DNA of 64,000 nucleotides from assembly GCA_964016875.1 (NCBI GenBank), contig OZ024724.1:49540438-49604437 (forward strand), given 5' to 3'. Positions 24,381 to 34,824 of the stretch are shown here, in pieces (position 1 is the stretch's first letter; each line of letters begins with the position of its first letter). Made by a program: the position numbers and the translations under genes. The DNA is from Fallopia convolvulus (taxonomy: Eukaryota; Streptophyta; Magnoliopsida; Caryophyllales; Polygonaceae). The notes under the pieces were generated by a model that was given only the letters and a program-made list of their open reading frames with translations, had not been told where the DNA came from and searched no databases.

Positions 24381-27170
24381 ATGAGATGTTTGGGTGATCC
24401 ATGAAGCACTTGAAGTTTTAACAGACATGTGCTAAGTTATAATGAACGTATCATTTTATCAAATCCATTCGAGCTTGAAGAATCGAATTTTGACAAGAAG
24501 ATATCGTTATAAACTCTTGGAGAGTTAAGAGATCTCATACCAAACCATGTACTCTAGATGTAGTACAAAAAATATGGCATGTACTCTAGAAAACGTACAA
24601 GGAATGTGGGTCGTTACAATATTTAGAACTATGTCTAAATGACCACCTACCTAGCATGAACTAAAAGTTCAAGGTCAATTTTTACAAACCTCTTGCATGC
24701 CAGAAGCATGCCTCATCCGGAAGAGGGTGTGAAAGAGGTTACGGTATATTACGCATGCGGCCGTTAGTCATGGTTATGAATTATAGCTAGGACGTCGTGG
24801 GTTAATTTGATGTCCAGAAGAACGTCTAAGATAGGGATATCCCATAAATGACATAATTGATCATCAGTCTTGTACCAATTGTACAAGAACCACACCTTAT
24901 GAGTATAAGTTTGAAGACCGGTCTAGTCTATATTAAAATTCTAAATGCATCCATTTTGAGGCATCTAATGTTAAAAATCAAGATAATGATTTATCTGATT
25001 TGAGTTGATGAGCTCCCAAACATCACCGACATTTTTCAATGGTGTCACACCATATAGTATTTGAAAACCAGAAGTTTTCACAAGTCATGCGCAAATTTTG
25101 GTGTGAAGGTTATGATGACTCTAGAAGAGTATATCCCATTGAATAATGAAATATCACTAACTGGAAGTTAGTTAATGATAAGATATATTTGTGGCATGAT
25201 TAACTTGGTCATTAATAATGCGCATGATCGGTATAGGACCGGAAGATCTTGAGACTTGAAGTCTCTTCCTAAGAGTGACCTTGAAAGGCTTGTGCTCTTG
25301 GTAAAATAGTAGCAAGGCCAGTATAAGTCAAGTAAATACAAAGTCTCATATACTCCTTGACAAAGTTCAAGTGATATAAGAGGGCTAGCTAAATCGCCAT
25401 GTGGACCATTATGGATTATCATAATATTGAAAGATGCCTCAACCCATTGGTTCCAAGAAAAATGGAGAATGGAATAAATCAATATGTGTAGTGATTGAGC
25501 ATTGGGTAGCTCTCACACATATACACAAAACGACCCAGGTAGAGTCGTCAATAATGCGGTCATAATTGATAGCCAGGCAAGTGCTATACATGGAATACGC
25601 GACCTGGAAGAGTCGTGGTTAAATACGATCATGTATATGAATATCGATTATTTAATTCGACAAGACCGACCGCTTATAGCAAATTCTCCTAATGGAAATG
25701 CTATATATTGCTCGGTATTAAATGTATCACTTTGGCGAGGTGAAAAATCCCAACTTTAGGGGGAGAAGAAAATTGAGACTACAAGTTAAGAGATTGCATG
25801 GGATGCAATTTGTTATTCCAAAGAAAGCTAAACAAGAAGTTTAGCATATTGTATAACTAAACCAGAAGTTTAGTGACTAAGACAAAAATACTATTTGAGA
25901 ATACACCAATCATTTGGAGATTTCAGAAGTAACTCCAAACCAACACATAAGCATGCTTGAAGCATGAGAGACATTTTCGGATTTAAGGATACATTCCCCA
26001 GAAGAGGAAAGAGCCAATTACATCCCAAAAGGATGATATGTCGACTGGAAATAAACATGAAGATAGAACTCCTGAAGAGATTCTATCTAAAGACTCTAAA
26101 AGCAAAGAAAATGGCATGAGCAATAATTTAGAAATGCCGATTAATTATGTAAGTATCGGTATAGGGTATCGGGAAGATATCTTTGCTTATTCAGTTATCG
26201 TAAAAGTCATTGGAGAAGATGACAATAATCCCCAAACAATGGAGGAATGTCAACATCGAAATGGTTAAGAAAGTTGGAAAGCAGAATTGGATTCGTTAAA
26301 CAGACTAGGTGTTTTTGGGCATGTAGTTCCAACACCAGAAAGTTTAAAATCAGTCTGTTATAACTGGTTGCACAAGGGTTCTCGCAAAAACCTAAAGCGA
26401 ATAACATGGAAATGTATTCACCAATAGTGGATGCAACGACACTCAGGTTCTTTGTTGCTTTAACAGTTGTTGAACATTTAAAAATGCAACTCATGGATGT
26501 GGTAACAACATACCTATATGAGTCGTTAGGTACCAAAATATACATGAAAATCTCAGAAGGATTGAAAATGCCTAAAGCATTTGAATCAAAATCACATTAC
26601 ATGTATTCCATTAAACTTAGAAGATCACCAATATGGATTGAAACAATTGGGAAGAATGTGGTATAATTGTCTTAGCGAATACCTACAAAGGCAAGGTTTT
26701 GTGAATGATCAAATAAGTCCTTGTGTGGTCATAAAAAGAACAAAGTCAGGATATGTAATCATAGTTGTTTATGTTTATGAGTTGTATATTATTGGGACTC
26801 CAGAAGAGATCCAAATAGCAACTGATTATTTGAAAATAGAGTTTGAAATGAAGGACTTAGGAACTACCAAGTATTGTCTCGGCCTGTAGTTCGAGCATAC
26901 AATGGATGGAATCTTTATCCATCCATCAAACTACGCAAAAAAGGTCCTAAAGTGATTTAATATGGATAAGGCGCATTCGTTAAGTACACCAATGGTAGTA
27001 AGATCGCTAAGCGTGGAAAAGGACCCCTTTCATCCCCGATTAGAAAATGAAAGAGATATTTAGGTCTTGATGTACCATATCTAAGTAAAGTAGATGCATT
27101 AGTGTACCTTGCTTCATTACCTCAATAATGTCATTTTATGTGGCAATGAGTTATTGTCTCCCTAAACATA
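24381..27170 (+). pseudogene. Copia gag-pol remnant
   Basis: A GAG-pre-integrase piece (YLWHD, stop, LGH) is visible near 25180. The reverse transcriptase is at about 26240-26890. One frame gives MEMYSPIVDATTLRFFVAL (26406-26666) and the next gives HQYGLKQLGRMWY, VVYVYELYIIGTPEEI and MKDLGTTKYCLGL (26581-26889). In active Copia RTs the YV box is followed by two aspartates. Here it reads YVYE, so the catalytic site is lost. Stops and shifts occur throughout. Just before the 3' LTR are CTGAGGGGGAA (27256) and a CTTTTTCCCTTGG block common near Copia 3' ends. Confidence 0.8.
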
Positions 27171-27390
27171 AAATAAAGATTATTGGTCTAGAAGTACCAA
27201 TCTTCTACAAAATTCAGTGATGACATATATTTATTGCATAAAGATTGTGTGTTTAACTGAGGGGGAACATTATTATACGACTATACTCTTTTTCCCTTGG
27301 TTTTGGTTTTTATCCCACTGGGTTTTTCCAAATAAGGTTTTTAATGAGGCGGTTCGTCATATAAGGTCTCAAATGAGACAATCTCGGCCT

Positions 27391-27473
27391 AAAGGCCCCT
27401 ATGGGTGACCTAATAAGATGGATCTGATATCTCTCATTTCACTCTATTCTCTATGTTCTCTCATTTTATAACA
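27391..27473 (+). repeat. Copia 3' LTR, truncated
   Basis: AAAGGCCCCTATGGGTGACC through TTTTATAACA matches the second half of the 5' LTR. The first 70 or so LTR bases are missing or diverged beyond recognition. The ATAAA duplication follows at 27474-27478. Confidence 0.75.
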
Positions 27474-27478
27474 ATAAA

Positions 27479-27965
27479 TAAATATTTGGGGAATTTTGGG
27501 TGCGTTTGGAATAGAAGGGTATTTTCGTACTTAAAATTAAAAAATTCATATATTTACCCGTGTGTGCCATCGTTAATGAACTAGTGTTTTTTTTAATTTT
27601 CCACCAAACTCATTTCTTTTAATTTACACCATTTATTCCTTTAATCCAATGACCTAGTTTTACTCACATTTTACATCTTAAGGGATTTATGCATCTGAGC
27701 CTCACTCTTATATAACTTAATAATTCTCCCCATATGATGCTTTAGGTTTATTATGCGATGATAATGACGACGAAGATAAAAATGATGATAATAAATCAAT
27801 TAAAATTATATATTTGTAACCGATTCAAATAATAAGTTAAAAGCTGAAATAGATTTGGAAAACAAGGATCTAAGCCGAATCTTTTATGAGTTCGTTGGGT
27901 GGGGTATATAGTCTATTTCTTCTTCTTTAGTAAAAGTGTAAAAGTGTAAAACTAATAAGATTGGG
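27479..27965. other. Upstream region of the small-protein locus
   Basis: AT-rich spacer with no ORF or transposon end recognised. It would contain the promoter of the locus starting at 27966. Confidence 0.4.
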
Positions 27966-29226
27966 ATGAAGAAGATAGAGTGGTGGGAGAAGATGGTGTT
28001 TCCCCTTCAATAGGGTTTGGACTGCTCTCAATTCCCGTTTCCGATTTCGTAAGAGCGGTATATATTTTCCTTTTTTTTCTCTATTATTCATATGAAATAA
28101 TCAAATTTACTTTTTTGCTAGAAGAAGTAATCAAATTAATTAGTAGCATGTGTTAAACCCTTGTAGTTGGTGCTCTTTTTCGCATGTTCTTCATCTTCTT
28201 TGTATTTTTTTCCGGTTAGCTTACATTAATTTTCGAGGTATTCGATCCATCATCTCCAAAATCTACTAGATAGTATTTTTTATTGAGGAAGTGATTCTGA
28301 ACATCCTGACAAAGCCGAGGAGAACAAACTAGTACAAAATGTACCTTATTTGATTTGATGAATTGATTATATATTATGACTTTTATTACTATGTGTTTTC
28401 TTAATGTTTTTTTTGGTTCCATCGGTCAAAGCCGCTCTACGTTTAGACTAATAATTGTAGAGATTTTTCATGGGTGCAATCTTCCCAAATTAATATTTTC
28501 ATACGCGTTGCCAAAAAAATTTGAACATAAATTCCTTAACAAACCCTAAAGAAATCTTATATTCCACTAGATCAACTGGAGTGATTATTTTTTATTATGA
28601 TACAAATATTTTAGATTTTGCAAAAAAATAAAAAAAAAAAGGTAGTTAAGTAATTAAGGTACGTTTTTGTGAGTTGACAGGTCTATGTTACCTCATTTAA
28701 GGGGTTTTCTTTGGCTTGCGACACCACATATATTCCAAATAGCCAATCCCATCTATGTTGTTTAGCTAATATCTTTTTATTTTATTTTCTCTTTTTCTTT
28801 CCGTGGTTAAATAATGTAGAAGCATCTCATACTTTGTTACATTCTTAGAGCATATTTCATTTGTGGTCAATTATCATCACCATCAAGCATATAGCATATT
28901 ATACCGTTGATCATTAATTATATAACATGAGTTGCTTGTCTTACAGAAACCGTGATCTTATCGTATCATACTATATATTTGAATAAAACTTTAATCTAGG
29001 AGTGTCAATGCTACACCAAGAAGTGAAGGCATGCGAGTACAAATACGTGCACGTGATGTGGGAGATGCTGCAGAGATCAGGGTCGAAATTGGGTCGAGCA
29101 AAGCCCATGGGCATGCGAGTACAAAGATGTGCACGTGATGTGGGAGATGCCTACGGAGAATTTTCACGCCATGTCTAGGGCATTCCTCCTGATAGCAGGA
29201 ATCAGTGAAATTTTCTATCCCACATA
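27966..29226 (+). pseudogene. Two-exon small conserved plant protein, frameshifted
   Basis: Exon 1 (27966-28057) begins MKKIEWWEKMVFP and continues, after a one-base shift, as FNRVWTALNSRFRFRKS. Exon 2 begins at 29000 and reads VSMLHQEVKACEYKYVHVMWEMLQRS. The donor AGCG|GTATAT and acceptor ATCTAG|GAG join in phase to make one glycine codon, as expected if the frame is corrected. From memory, small uncharacterised plant proteins share an N-terminal WWEKxVFPxxRVW and a later VMWEML, but I have no name for them. Two lesions are visible: an extra C in the CCCC run near 28002, and an 82-bp-spaced duplication in exon 2 (29029 and 29111). Frame-1 translation ends at 29176-29178; the other frame ends at 29224-29226. 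A base-call error in exon 1 cannot be excluded. Confidence 0.6.
29029..29151 (+). repeat. 41-bp word duplicated 82 bp apart
   Basis: GCATGCGAGTACAAA...GTGATGTGGGAGATGC occurs at 29029-29069 and 29111-29151 with three or so mismatches. An 82-bp spacing is not a multiple of three, so the second copy reads ACEYKDVHVMWEM only in a different frame from the first. Confidence 0.85.
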
Positions 29227-31634
29227 ATCTTCAGACCTCTTTGCAACAATTAAGTAATATTTAGATATTGTTTTATTTTTTGGTCGAAAATATTGTTGAG
29301 ATATATGAAAAATACGGGGTGGCCGGTAGGATAACAAGAAGAGTTCCAAATAAAGTTGGGAGGAGGCAGGAAATCTATTGAAGCTCAAGTAACATCTGTG
29401 TATGAACACTTTCGCCATCCTTCTTAGCAGTTTTCTTCGTCGTAGTTTCCTTTGGCTCACCTTGGAACTTAATCCTCGAGATATTGCTCATATTCAAGGG
29501 AAAGCCAAACTCCTCTTCCTCGGCATAATTATAGATCTTCCTAGACTATAGAATTAACTTGATGAATTTCCTTCTTTCTTTTTTTTTTAATAATTTTGTA
29601 CCCTCTTGGACATCTTTTACGTTGGAGTTTCTTCTTCTCCACCCACTACTTCTTCAACTTCTGTTTCTTACACACTGACCATTAAAACTTGGACTCACGT
29701 TCCCTCTGAGCATTGTTCCCCCTCATCGTTTCATGAATGGAATGAAAGGCCGGTTGGATAGCAAATGGTAAGACAAATAATGCATATGATTTTTCGAAAT
29801 ATTCATAGCACTAATATTGTCACACATAATAGAAATAATTCCAAGAGACATACCAAAATTGACCAGCTATATCTGAACCTTTGCCGAGTGAAGAAGTGCC
29901 AATTCCGTCAAGCACTCCTCAAGTTTCATCGGGCGCTTCTCGATCAAGTTCCGTCGGGTCATCTTTTGGGAAAGCCTACTACTCACCAAATAGATACCAA
30001 AGATGCTAAGAATGCCTATGAAAGGTGTGTGAGGCTAGGGAAGCGTCGAGAAGCTCTTATTGATGCTACCATCGTGGCGCCAAGGGCCATATCCAACGCT
30101 CATCCATAATTGGGTCGAATTACTCAGTCCAAGGCTCGTGCTTTATAAAAAGACCTCAAGGTTGGTAGTTGGGGAAGGGGCGTCTAGCTAGGGGATTAAT
30201 AAGGCTAGATGGTTCCTTTTTCCTCCTTAGACAAGTTGAACCAAGAAACCTCCATTCCTTGTCTCTTGAACTCATTTACCCTTTGTTTTCAATCAATCAA
30301 TTCAGTTTGAGTTTGCTTAGATCGTACATTACATCAATCAAATCCCGAAGATCCAATCTAGGTGAGTCATATCCAATAACGGCCCTTCAAGTTCGTGTCA
30401 GATCAAGGTGAGTAATATCCTTGTTCCACTCATCCATATCTAGCCCTAATCTGCCTTTACCGTCACTTCCATTACCTTAATCTTTGTTGAAAGGGTTTTA
30501 CCTTGATACTAACAAGCAAATATATTTATAGATCAAGACCCCGCTGAGTACAGGGGAGTCAGGTTCGTCCACGAAAATTAGAAGAATCAAAGTCTAACAA
30601 TCAATCCTAACAAGAATGAAGCAAAAACAAAACAAAACACACTTAGGAGAGGCTCGGTACCCACCTAGTCAGGTTCGGTAACGACCTGCAACACAACACA
30701 CCAACGCAGAAAAAAAATCTGGGAAAACAGAATGCACATTACCGACCTCAAGGGGGTCAGTAATGACCTATCTGGGGAACAACAAAAACTTTGAAAAATC
30801 AATATAAAAGAGGTCTAGGACAAAGGATCCACCACAACAAAGCTATGTATGTAAACACGAATCAAAGATCAACCAACCAATAATCTCATGAAGGACTTTC
30901 GCCACAAATAAACAAGCACATATCTCAACTTTCATAAAGATAGAAACTTGCAATCCTACTTGTTATCTAAAAGTTTTAACTTTCGCTTCAACCCGATAAT
31001 CATCCAAATTCACAATTAACTCTTTCAACTCAATTATGAATATGAACATGCCTCAACTTTCATCAAGGAATTAAGATCAAACAAGAAGGATAAAGGATAG
31101 AGATTAAAGGGAAGATTTTCATCAAAGATTCAGTCTTTTATCATAGATAACTGGGTTTCACCCCAACCCTAGAAAAGTAGACTACTCACAAGTCATCATG
31201 CAATCAACCATCAAAGAGAAGAGAGAAAACATGATTCAAAAACAAAGCAAACTTCAATCGGAAGAACAATCTTACAAATCTCAAAGCAATCTTCCAAAGC
31301 TCTCTCCAAATTGTCCAAGAGCTTGGAATAAAAGTTGATAACCCTAGAAATAACGATTGTATCTCTGTCCGTCCCCCTTTAGAAAAACACCTAAAGGCCC
31401 TTTATATAGTAGTAGGAATGTTCTCAAAAGGAAGCTAAATTCTATCTTAAAAAGACCCATAAATAAAACATCTATTAAAACCTAACTTAAGACGCAAGTT
31501 TCTTCTCGCAAGCCTCAGAGGGCGCTCGGTACCGACCCAAAGTGGGTCGGTAACGACCCTAGCCAGCACTTGATTTCTTCACTTCTTCGCTCGAAACTTG
31601 TCCCAAAGCTTGGCTCTTCTTCAATGTTTCTTCT
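29227..31634. other. Unassigned region, possibly decayed repeat DNA
   Basis: Open stretches at 29215-29460 (minus), 29765-30109 (plus) and 30169-30411 (plus) show no motif I recognise. Words such as TCGGTACCGACC and GGTCGGTAACGACC recur (about 30655-30770 and 31527-31552). The minus strand near 31400 has a TATA-like CTATATAAAGG, which could belong to an LTR or a lost promoter. I could not define transposon ends or a target duplication. Confidence 0.4.
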
Positions 31635-32018
31635 TTAAACGTTCTTGATCTTCTTAGACTTCCTTAAGCAAGCACCATCAACACCGAAAAAGCAAACGCG
31701 GATGAGTCCAGAGAATGGGTTTTCCATAGACTCCCAGAAAATGAAATCTTGAATGGACTGAATACGGGTCTGATCTTCAACAATCACAGCGGCAGAACGT
31801 TCTTCCTCCAATCTAGAAAACGGATTCTCGTTCAAAACCCAGAACTTTGAATAAACAGCGGCTTGTAAATCACAGAAAATTGGTTCACCGGTGACAACTC
31901 CAAAAAAGTCTTCCTTAGGCTCCGACGTTTCTCCACAGAACATAGCATACTCACTGACATAGGCAATCATCCCTTTGATAGAGCCTATTACAAATTCCCA
32001 AGACCCTTTCAAGGTCAC
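31635..32018 (-). CDS. Unrecognised ORF, 127 codons
   Basis: The translation contains GSWEFVIGSIKGMIAYVSEYAMFCGETSEPKEDFFGVV as consecutive text (about residues 5-42), followed by an acidic, phenylalanine-rich section with two near-repeats, NPFSRLEEE and NPFSGLIRV. There is no signal peptide, membrane segment or known domain. It lies just downstream, on the same strand, of the 87-bp tandem array, and the two may be parts of one decayed gene. I assign no function and am unsure that it is expressed. Confidence 0.25.
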   Translation of the reverse strand: MTLKGSWEFVIGSIKGMIAYVSEYAMFCGETSEPKEDFFGVVTGEPIFCDLQAAVYSKFWVLNENPFSRLEEERSAAVIVEDQTRIQSIQDFIFWESMENPFSGLIRVCFFGVDGACLRKSKKIKNV

Positions 32019-32250
32019 CTTTCCCCATCCCTCCTCTGTATTCTCTTCATCTGGGTGAATTTCAACATTGAAATCAAGTCCCTCCTAAATTGGGAAATCA
32101 ATTGAGGAAGGGGATTCAGGAGAGAAAGATATGGGTACGTCCATCCTGGCATAGGCTCCTTCTTCATCACAATCGACGATCAGATTCCATGGACGGCCGA
32201 GATGTGGGGGTGGCGGGGGTGGTGGACAAGCGTTTTCCGAAGTGGGGTTT

Positions 32251-32510
32251 TTCGGTGGATCTGGCGTTTGCTTTTCTGGTGTTGATGGTGGGAAGGTCTG
32301 GTGGTTTTCCGGCGGAGATTTTGGGGACGATGGGTTCGCCGGTGGATCTGGCGTTTGCTTTTCCGGTGTTGATGGTGGGAAGGTCTGGTGGTTTTCCGAT
32401 GGAGATTTTGGGGACGATGGGTTCGTCGGTGGATCTGGCGTTTGCTTTTCCGGTGTTGATGGTGGGAAGGTTTGGTGGTTATACCCTTGATTGTTGTTAC
32501 CATACCACTA
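32251..32510. repeat. 87-bp tandem repeat, three copies
   Basis: GGTGGATCTGGCGTTTGC starts at 32254, 32341 and 32428, exactly 87 bp apart. Because 87 is divisible by three, several frames stay open across it. The plus strand gives DLAFAFPVLMVGRSGGFP repeats (ORF 32090-32563), and the minus strand also reads through in more than one frame. Which strand, if any, was coding is undecided. Confidence 0.9.
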
Positions 32511-32563
32511 ACTATTGTTGTTCTTGGGGTTTTGCTTGCGAACCTTTTTATTGGTATGATTAA

Positions 32564-33632
32564 GTCTCACTCTATAGTCCTTTTGAACATGACCCATGTT
32601 GGGTCGGACAATTTTGGGCCAACATGACATAGATTCAAGCCCACTTTCTTAAACGGAATTCGGTTGAGCATTGACGACATTCGAGAAGGGAGCACATAAC
32701 GACTCAATCATTAACTACTAGTGAGATCTTCGGGATTGCGAGGTGTGGTTCAGCGGCTCTCTAGCAAGGAGCTATAAGAAGGGAAGTAGAAGATCTGGAG
32801 GGACACATACATTCCGTACGAGAAAAAACTACTCTGAAGCTCTCAATCGATCAACTTATTCCTCTAAATTCCTTGTCGATTTACAGTCTTTTCGTTTTTA
32901 TTTATTGTGATTCAAGTTATCAAGTTATATCATTTTCATCTAAGAATATTCATCTTGGAATTGCTATATTGCCAACTTATCTCTGTTATTTATGTCTTCA
33001 TATTAATTTATTACATTCGTATTGCTAATAAGTTAACATGTTTAAATTGATTATTGACTAAAGTTCTCGCATTATAGCTAACTTTATATTTATGTAGAAA
33101 GAGATTTCACAATACCAGATATATTTAGTGGGCACACTCACTACTTATCTTGCTTGATCATTTAGATGGATGCAAGGGGTTGGGTGGCTATTTATAGGCA
33201 AGTCACACCCTTTACATGGCTTATAGAGAATTATAGAGAATTCTAGACTAAGTTTCATCTAAAGTAGTCTAGATCCTTCCTATCTAGATGCCTCCTTACA
33301 AGTCTAGAATAATCTAAGGCATTCTAGACATATTTACAACTCTCTCCACATGTCTAAATAATTCTTTAACAGCCTAGAATTATCTAGAAGGTTCCATAAT
33401 GTTCCAATGTCTTCTAAAATCTTCTATGAGGTTCAAACGTCCTCTAGAAGTTTCCACAACCTTCCGGCATATTCTAGATTCTTCCATAACCTTCTGAATT
33501 CTTCAAGAGGCTTTCGTAGCCTTCTAGAACCTTATGTAATCTTCTAGATCTCTCAAGAGGAGTTTAGATGATCTTATTATCTTAACCTAGCTACTTCCAA
33601 TTAATGAGGGATCCCAAGAGAATACTTGTAGC
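32564..33632. other. Unassigned region with TATA-like and heat-shock-like words
   Basis: There is no ORF. CTATTTATAGGC occurs near 33189. From about 33340 to 33560, words built from TTCTAGAA and GAAnnTTC are frequent: GAAGGTTC (33387-33394), GAAGTTTC (33447-33454) and TTCTAGAA (33522-33529). The region could be a decayed LTR. No termini were found. Confidence 0.35.
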
Positions 33633-33637
33633 TCATA

Positions 33638-33989
33638 TGATACGGACCCGATGTGGACCGCGTATCGAATCCTTGTTGGTCAAGGGGGTTGAGCCTAATC
33701 CGGTGTGGATTCCGACTCGGGATAAACGTGGTTGGTTGCCACGGGGTTGAAGAACGATAAATTTAGAGCAAAGAGAGAAATTAATTAACTGGCTTTTTTA
33801 TTGATTGATTGATATCAGCCTAACAACTTAAGGGTATTTATAACAACCCTGATATCTAAATAAGAAAACCCTAATTGCTATAATATTGAAAAGATACTCT
33901 TACCAGAAAATAAAATAAAATCTTTAAATAAAAGGAAACAACATATTCTAAAATAAATAATTATAACTCATTAATATTATTGCGTATCA
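33638..33989 (-). repeat. LTR of the RRM element (distal in element sense)
   Basis: Identical to 34825-35176 except for three substitutions, with TG...CA termini. Confidence 0.93.
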
Positions 33990-34052
33990 ATTCTCCCCCG
34001 TTGAGAATCGACTCGTCCTCGAGGCGGAAATCAGGAGGAGGTTGCGGAAGCG

Positions 34053-34793
34053 TCAATCAGATCCTCCAGGGTCGAACACAAATGAGTCGATCGATGCAAA
34101 GTGGTCGCCAAAATCACTAAACAAAACAGCGAAAATACGCTCAGTCTTAAGCGTATGGCGTCTCCACTCAACCGAATACGCACCCAGGGCCACAACCCTA
34201 ATTTTTGGAAGGGGGTCTTGGCGAGGCGGTGCATCAACGGTCGCGATGGGACGAGCCGCGGGTGCCGGGAAGGTGGCCACGGGCGTCGAGGGGATGGCCG
34301 CGGGCGCCGGGGGTCTGGCCGAGGGCGCCGGGGGTCTGGCCGCTATCGCGGGGATGCTGGCCGCGGGCTCGGTTTCCGCGAGCGTGGGATCTGTTGTCGT
34401 GGGCGTTGGAGCATCAGCCGCGAGTGTCGGGGCCTTGGCTGCGGGCGCGGGCTCGTCCTCTTGAATCAGAGCGTCAATCTCGCTTGATATGATACTAATT
34501 CGATCATCAAAGAACAACTCAATTCGACAATATCCCGCATAGATGTATCGTCCATTGAAGCGATTGAACGCGTCAAGGGTTGAAGCACGACTTTGAAAAC
34601 GGACACGGAATTCAGTTTCGTCATCCAGCGGTATTATATCTTCGATGGTTCCGACGCGTGAGAACATTTGCGCCAAGACGGCACAAGAAACCCGATAGAA
34701 TTGGGCATGGATCTTTACATACAGAAGAGTTTGAAGGAGTTCCCGGAGATCCCGCAGAGCAGCAACTTCAGAAACCCTTTCCTCGTTATTCAT
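34053..34793 (-). CDS. RRM-like protein encoded within a mini LTR element
   Basis: 246 residues from the ATG at 34793; an upstream in-frame GTG at 34820 is less likely as a start. The N-terminus (MNNEERVSEVAALRDLRELLQ) is charged and probably helical. Residues 25-92 or so resemble an RNA-recognition motif of the polypyrimidine-tract-binding type, from LLYVKIHAQFYRVSCAVLAQ through VRFQSRASTLDAFNRFNGR to IYAGYCRIELFF. An Ala/Pro/Thr-rich linker of about 80 residues follows, then a final block, IRVVALGAYSVEWRRH. The frame is intact and lies in the sense direction of the element, between near-identical LTRs. Capture of a host RRM exon is my inference; the RRM call rests on pattern alone and needs a profile search. 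Confidence 0.6.
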   Translation of the reverse strand: MNNEERVSEVAALRDLRELLQTLLYVKIHAQFYRVSCAVLAQMFSRVGTIEDIIPLDDETEFRVRFQSRASTLDAFNRFNGRYIYAGYCRIELFFDDRISIISSEIDALIQEDEPAPAAKAPTLAADAPTPTTTDPTLAETEPAASIPAIAARPPAPSARPPAPAAIPSTPVATFPAPAARPIATVDAPPRQDPLPKIRVVALGAYSVEWRRHTLKTERIFAVLFSDFGDHFASIDSFVFDPGGSD

Positions 34794-34824
34794 GGCACGA
34801 AGGGTTAAAAAAAAAACCACCAGT

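Larger units (their letters stand above)
11023..27473 (+). mobile_element. Old Ty1/Copia element hosting nested insertions
   Basis: The 5' LTR runs 11023-11435 (including a 259-bp MITE) and the 3' LTR survives only as its last part (about 27391-27473). Both end in TCTCATTTTATAACA. The 5-bp repeat ATAAA flanks the whole structure (11018-11022 and 27474-27478). Just inside the 5' LTR, CGTTATCAGTACG resembles the half-tRNA-Met primer site of some plant Copia elements. The Copia-type RT remnant lies at about 26240-26890. A Gypsy element with its own target duplication splits the leader at 12583/23011. Reading frames are broken and the 5' part of the 3' LTR is missing, so it is immobile. Confidence 0.85.

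Noticed and set aside
29765..30109. 114-codon plus-strand ORF, considered as a retrotransposon gag
   Set aside because: No zinc knuckle or gag motif. A different frame across the same bases is equally open in part.
34042..34492. Overlapping plus-strand ORFs opposite the RRM-like gene
   Set aside because: They are antisense shadows of the Ala/Pro-rich linker on the minus strand.
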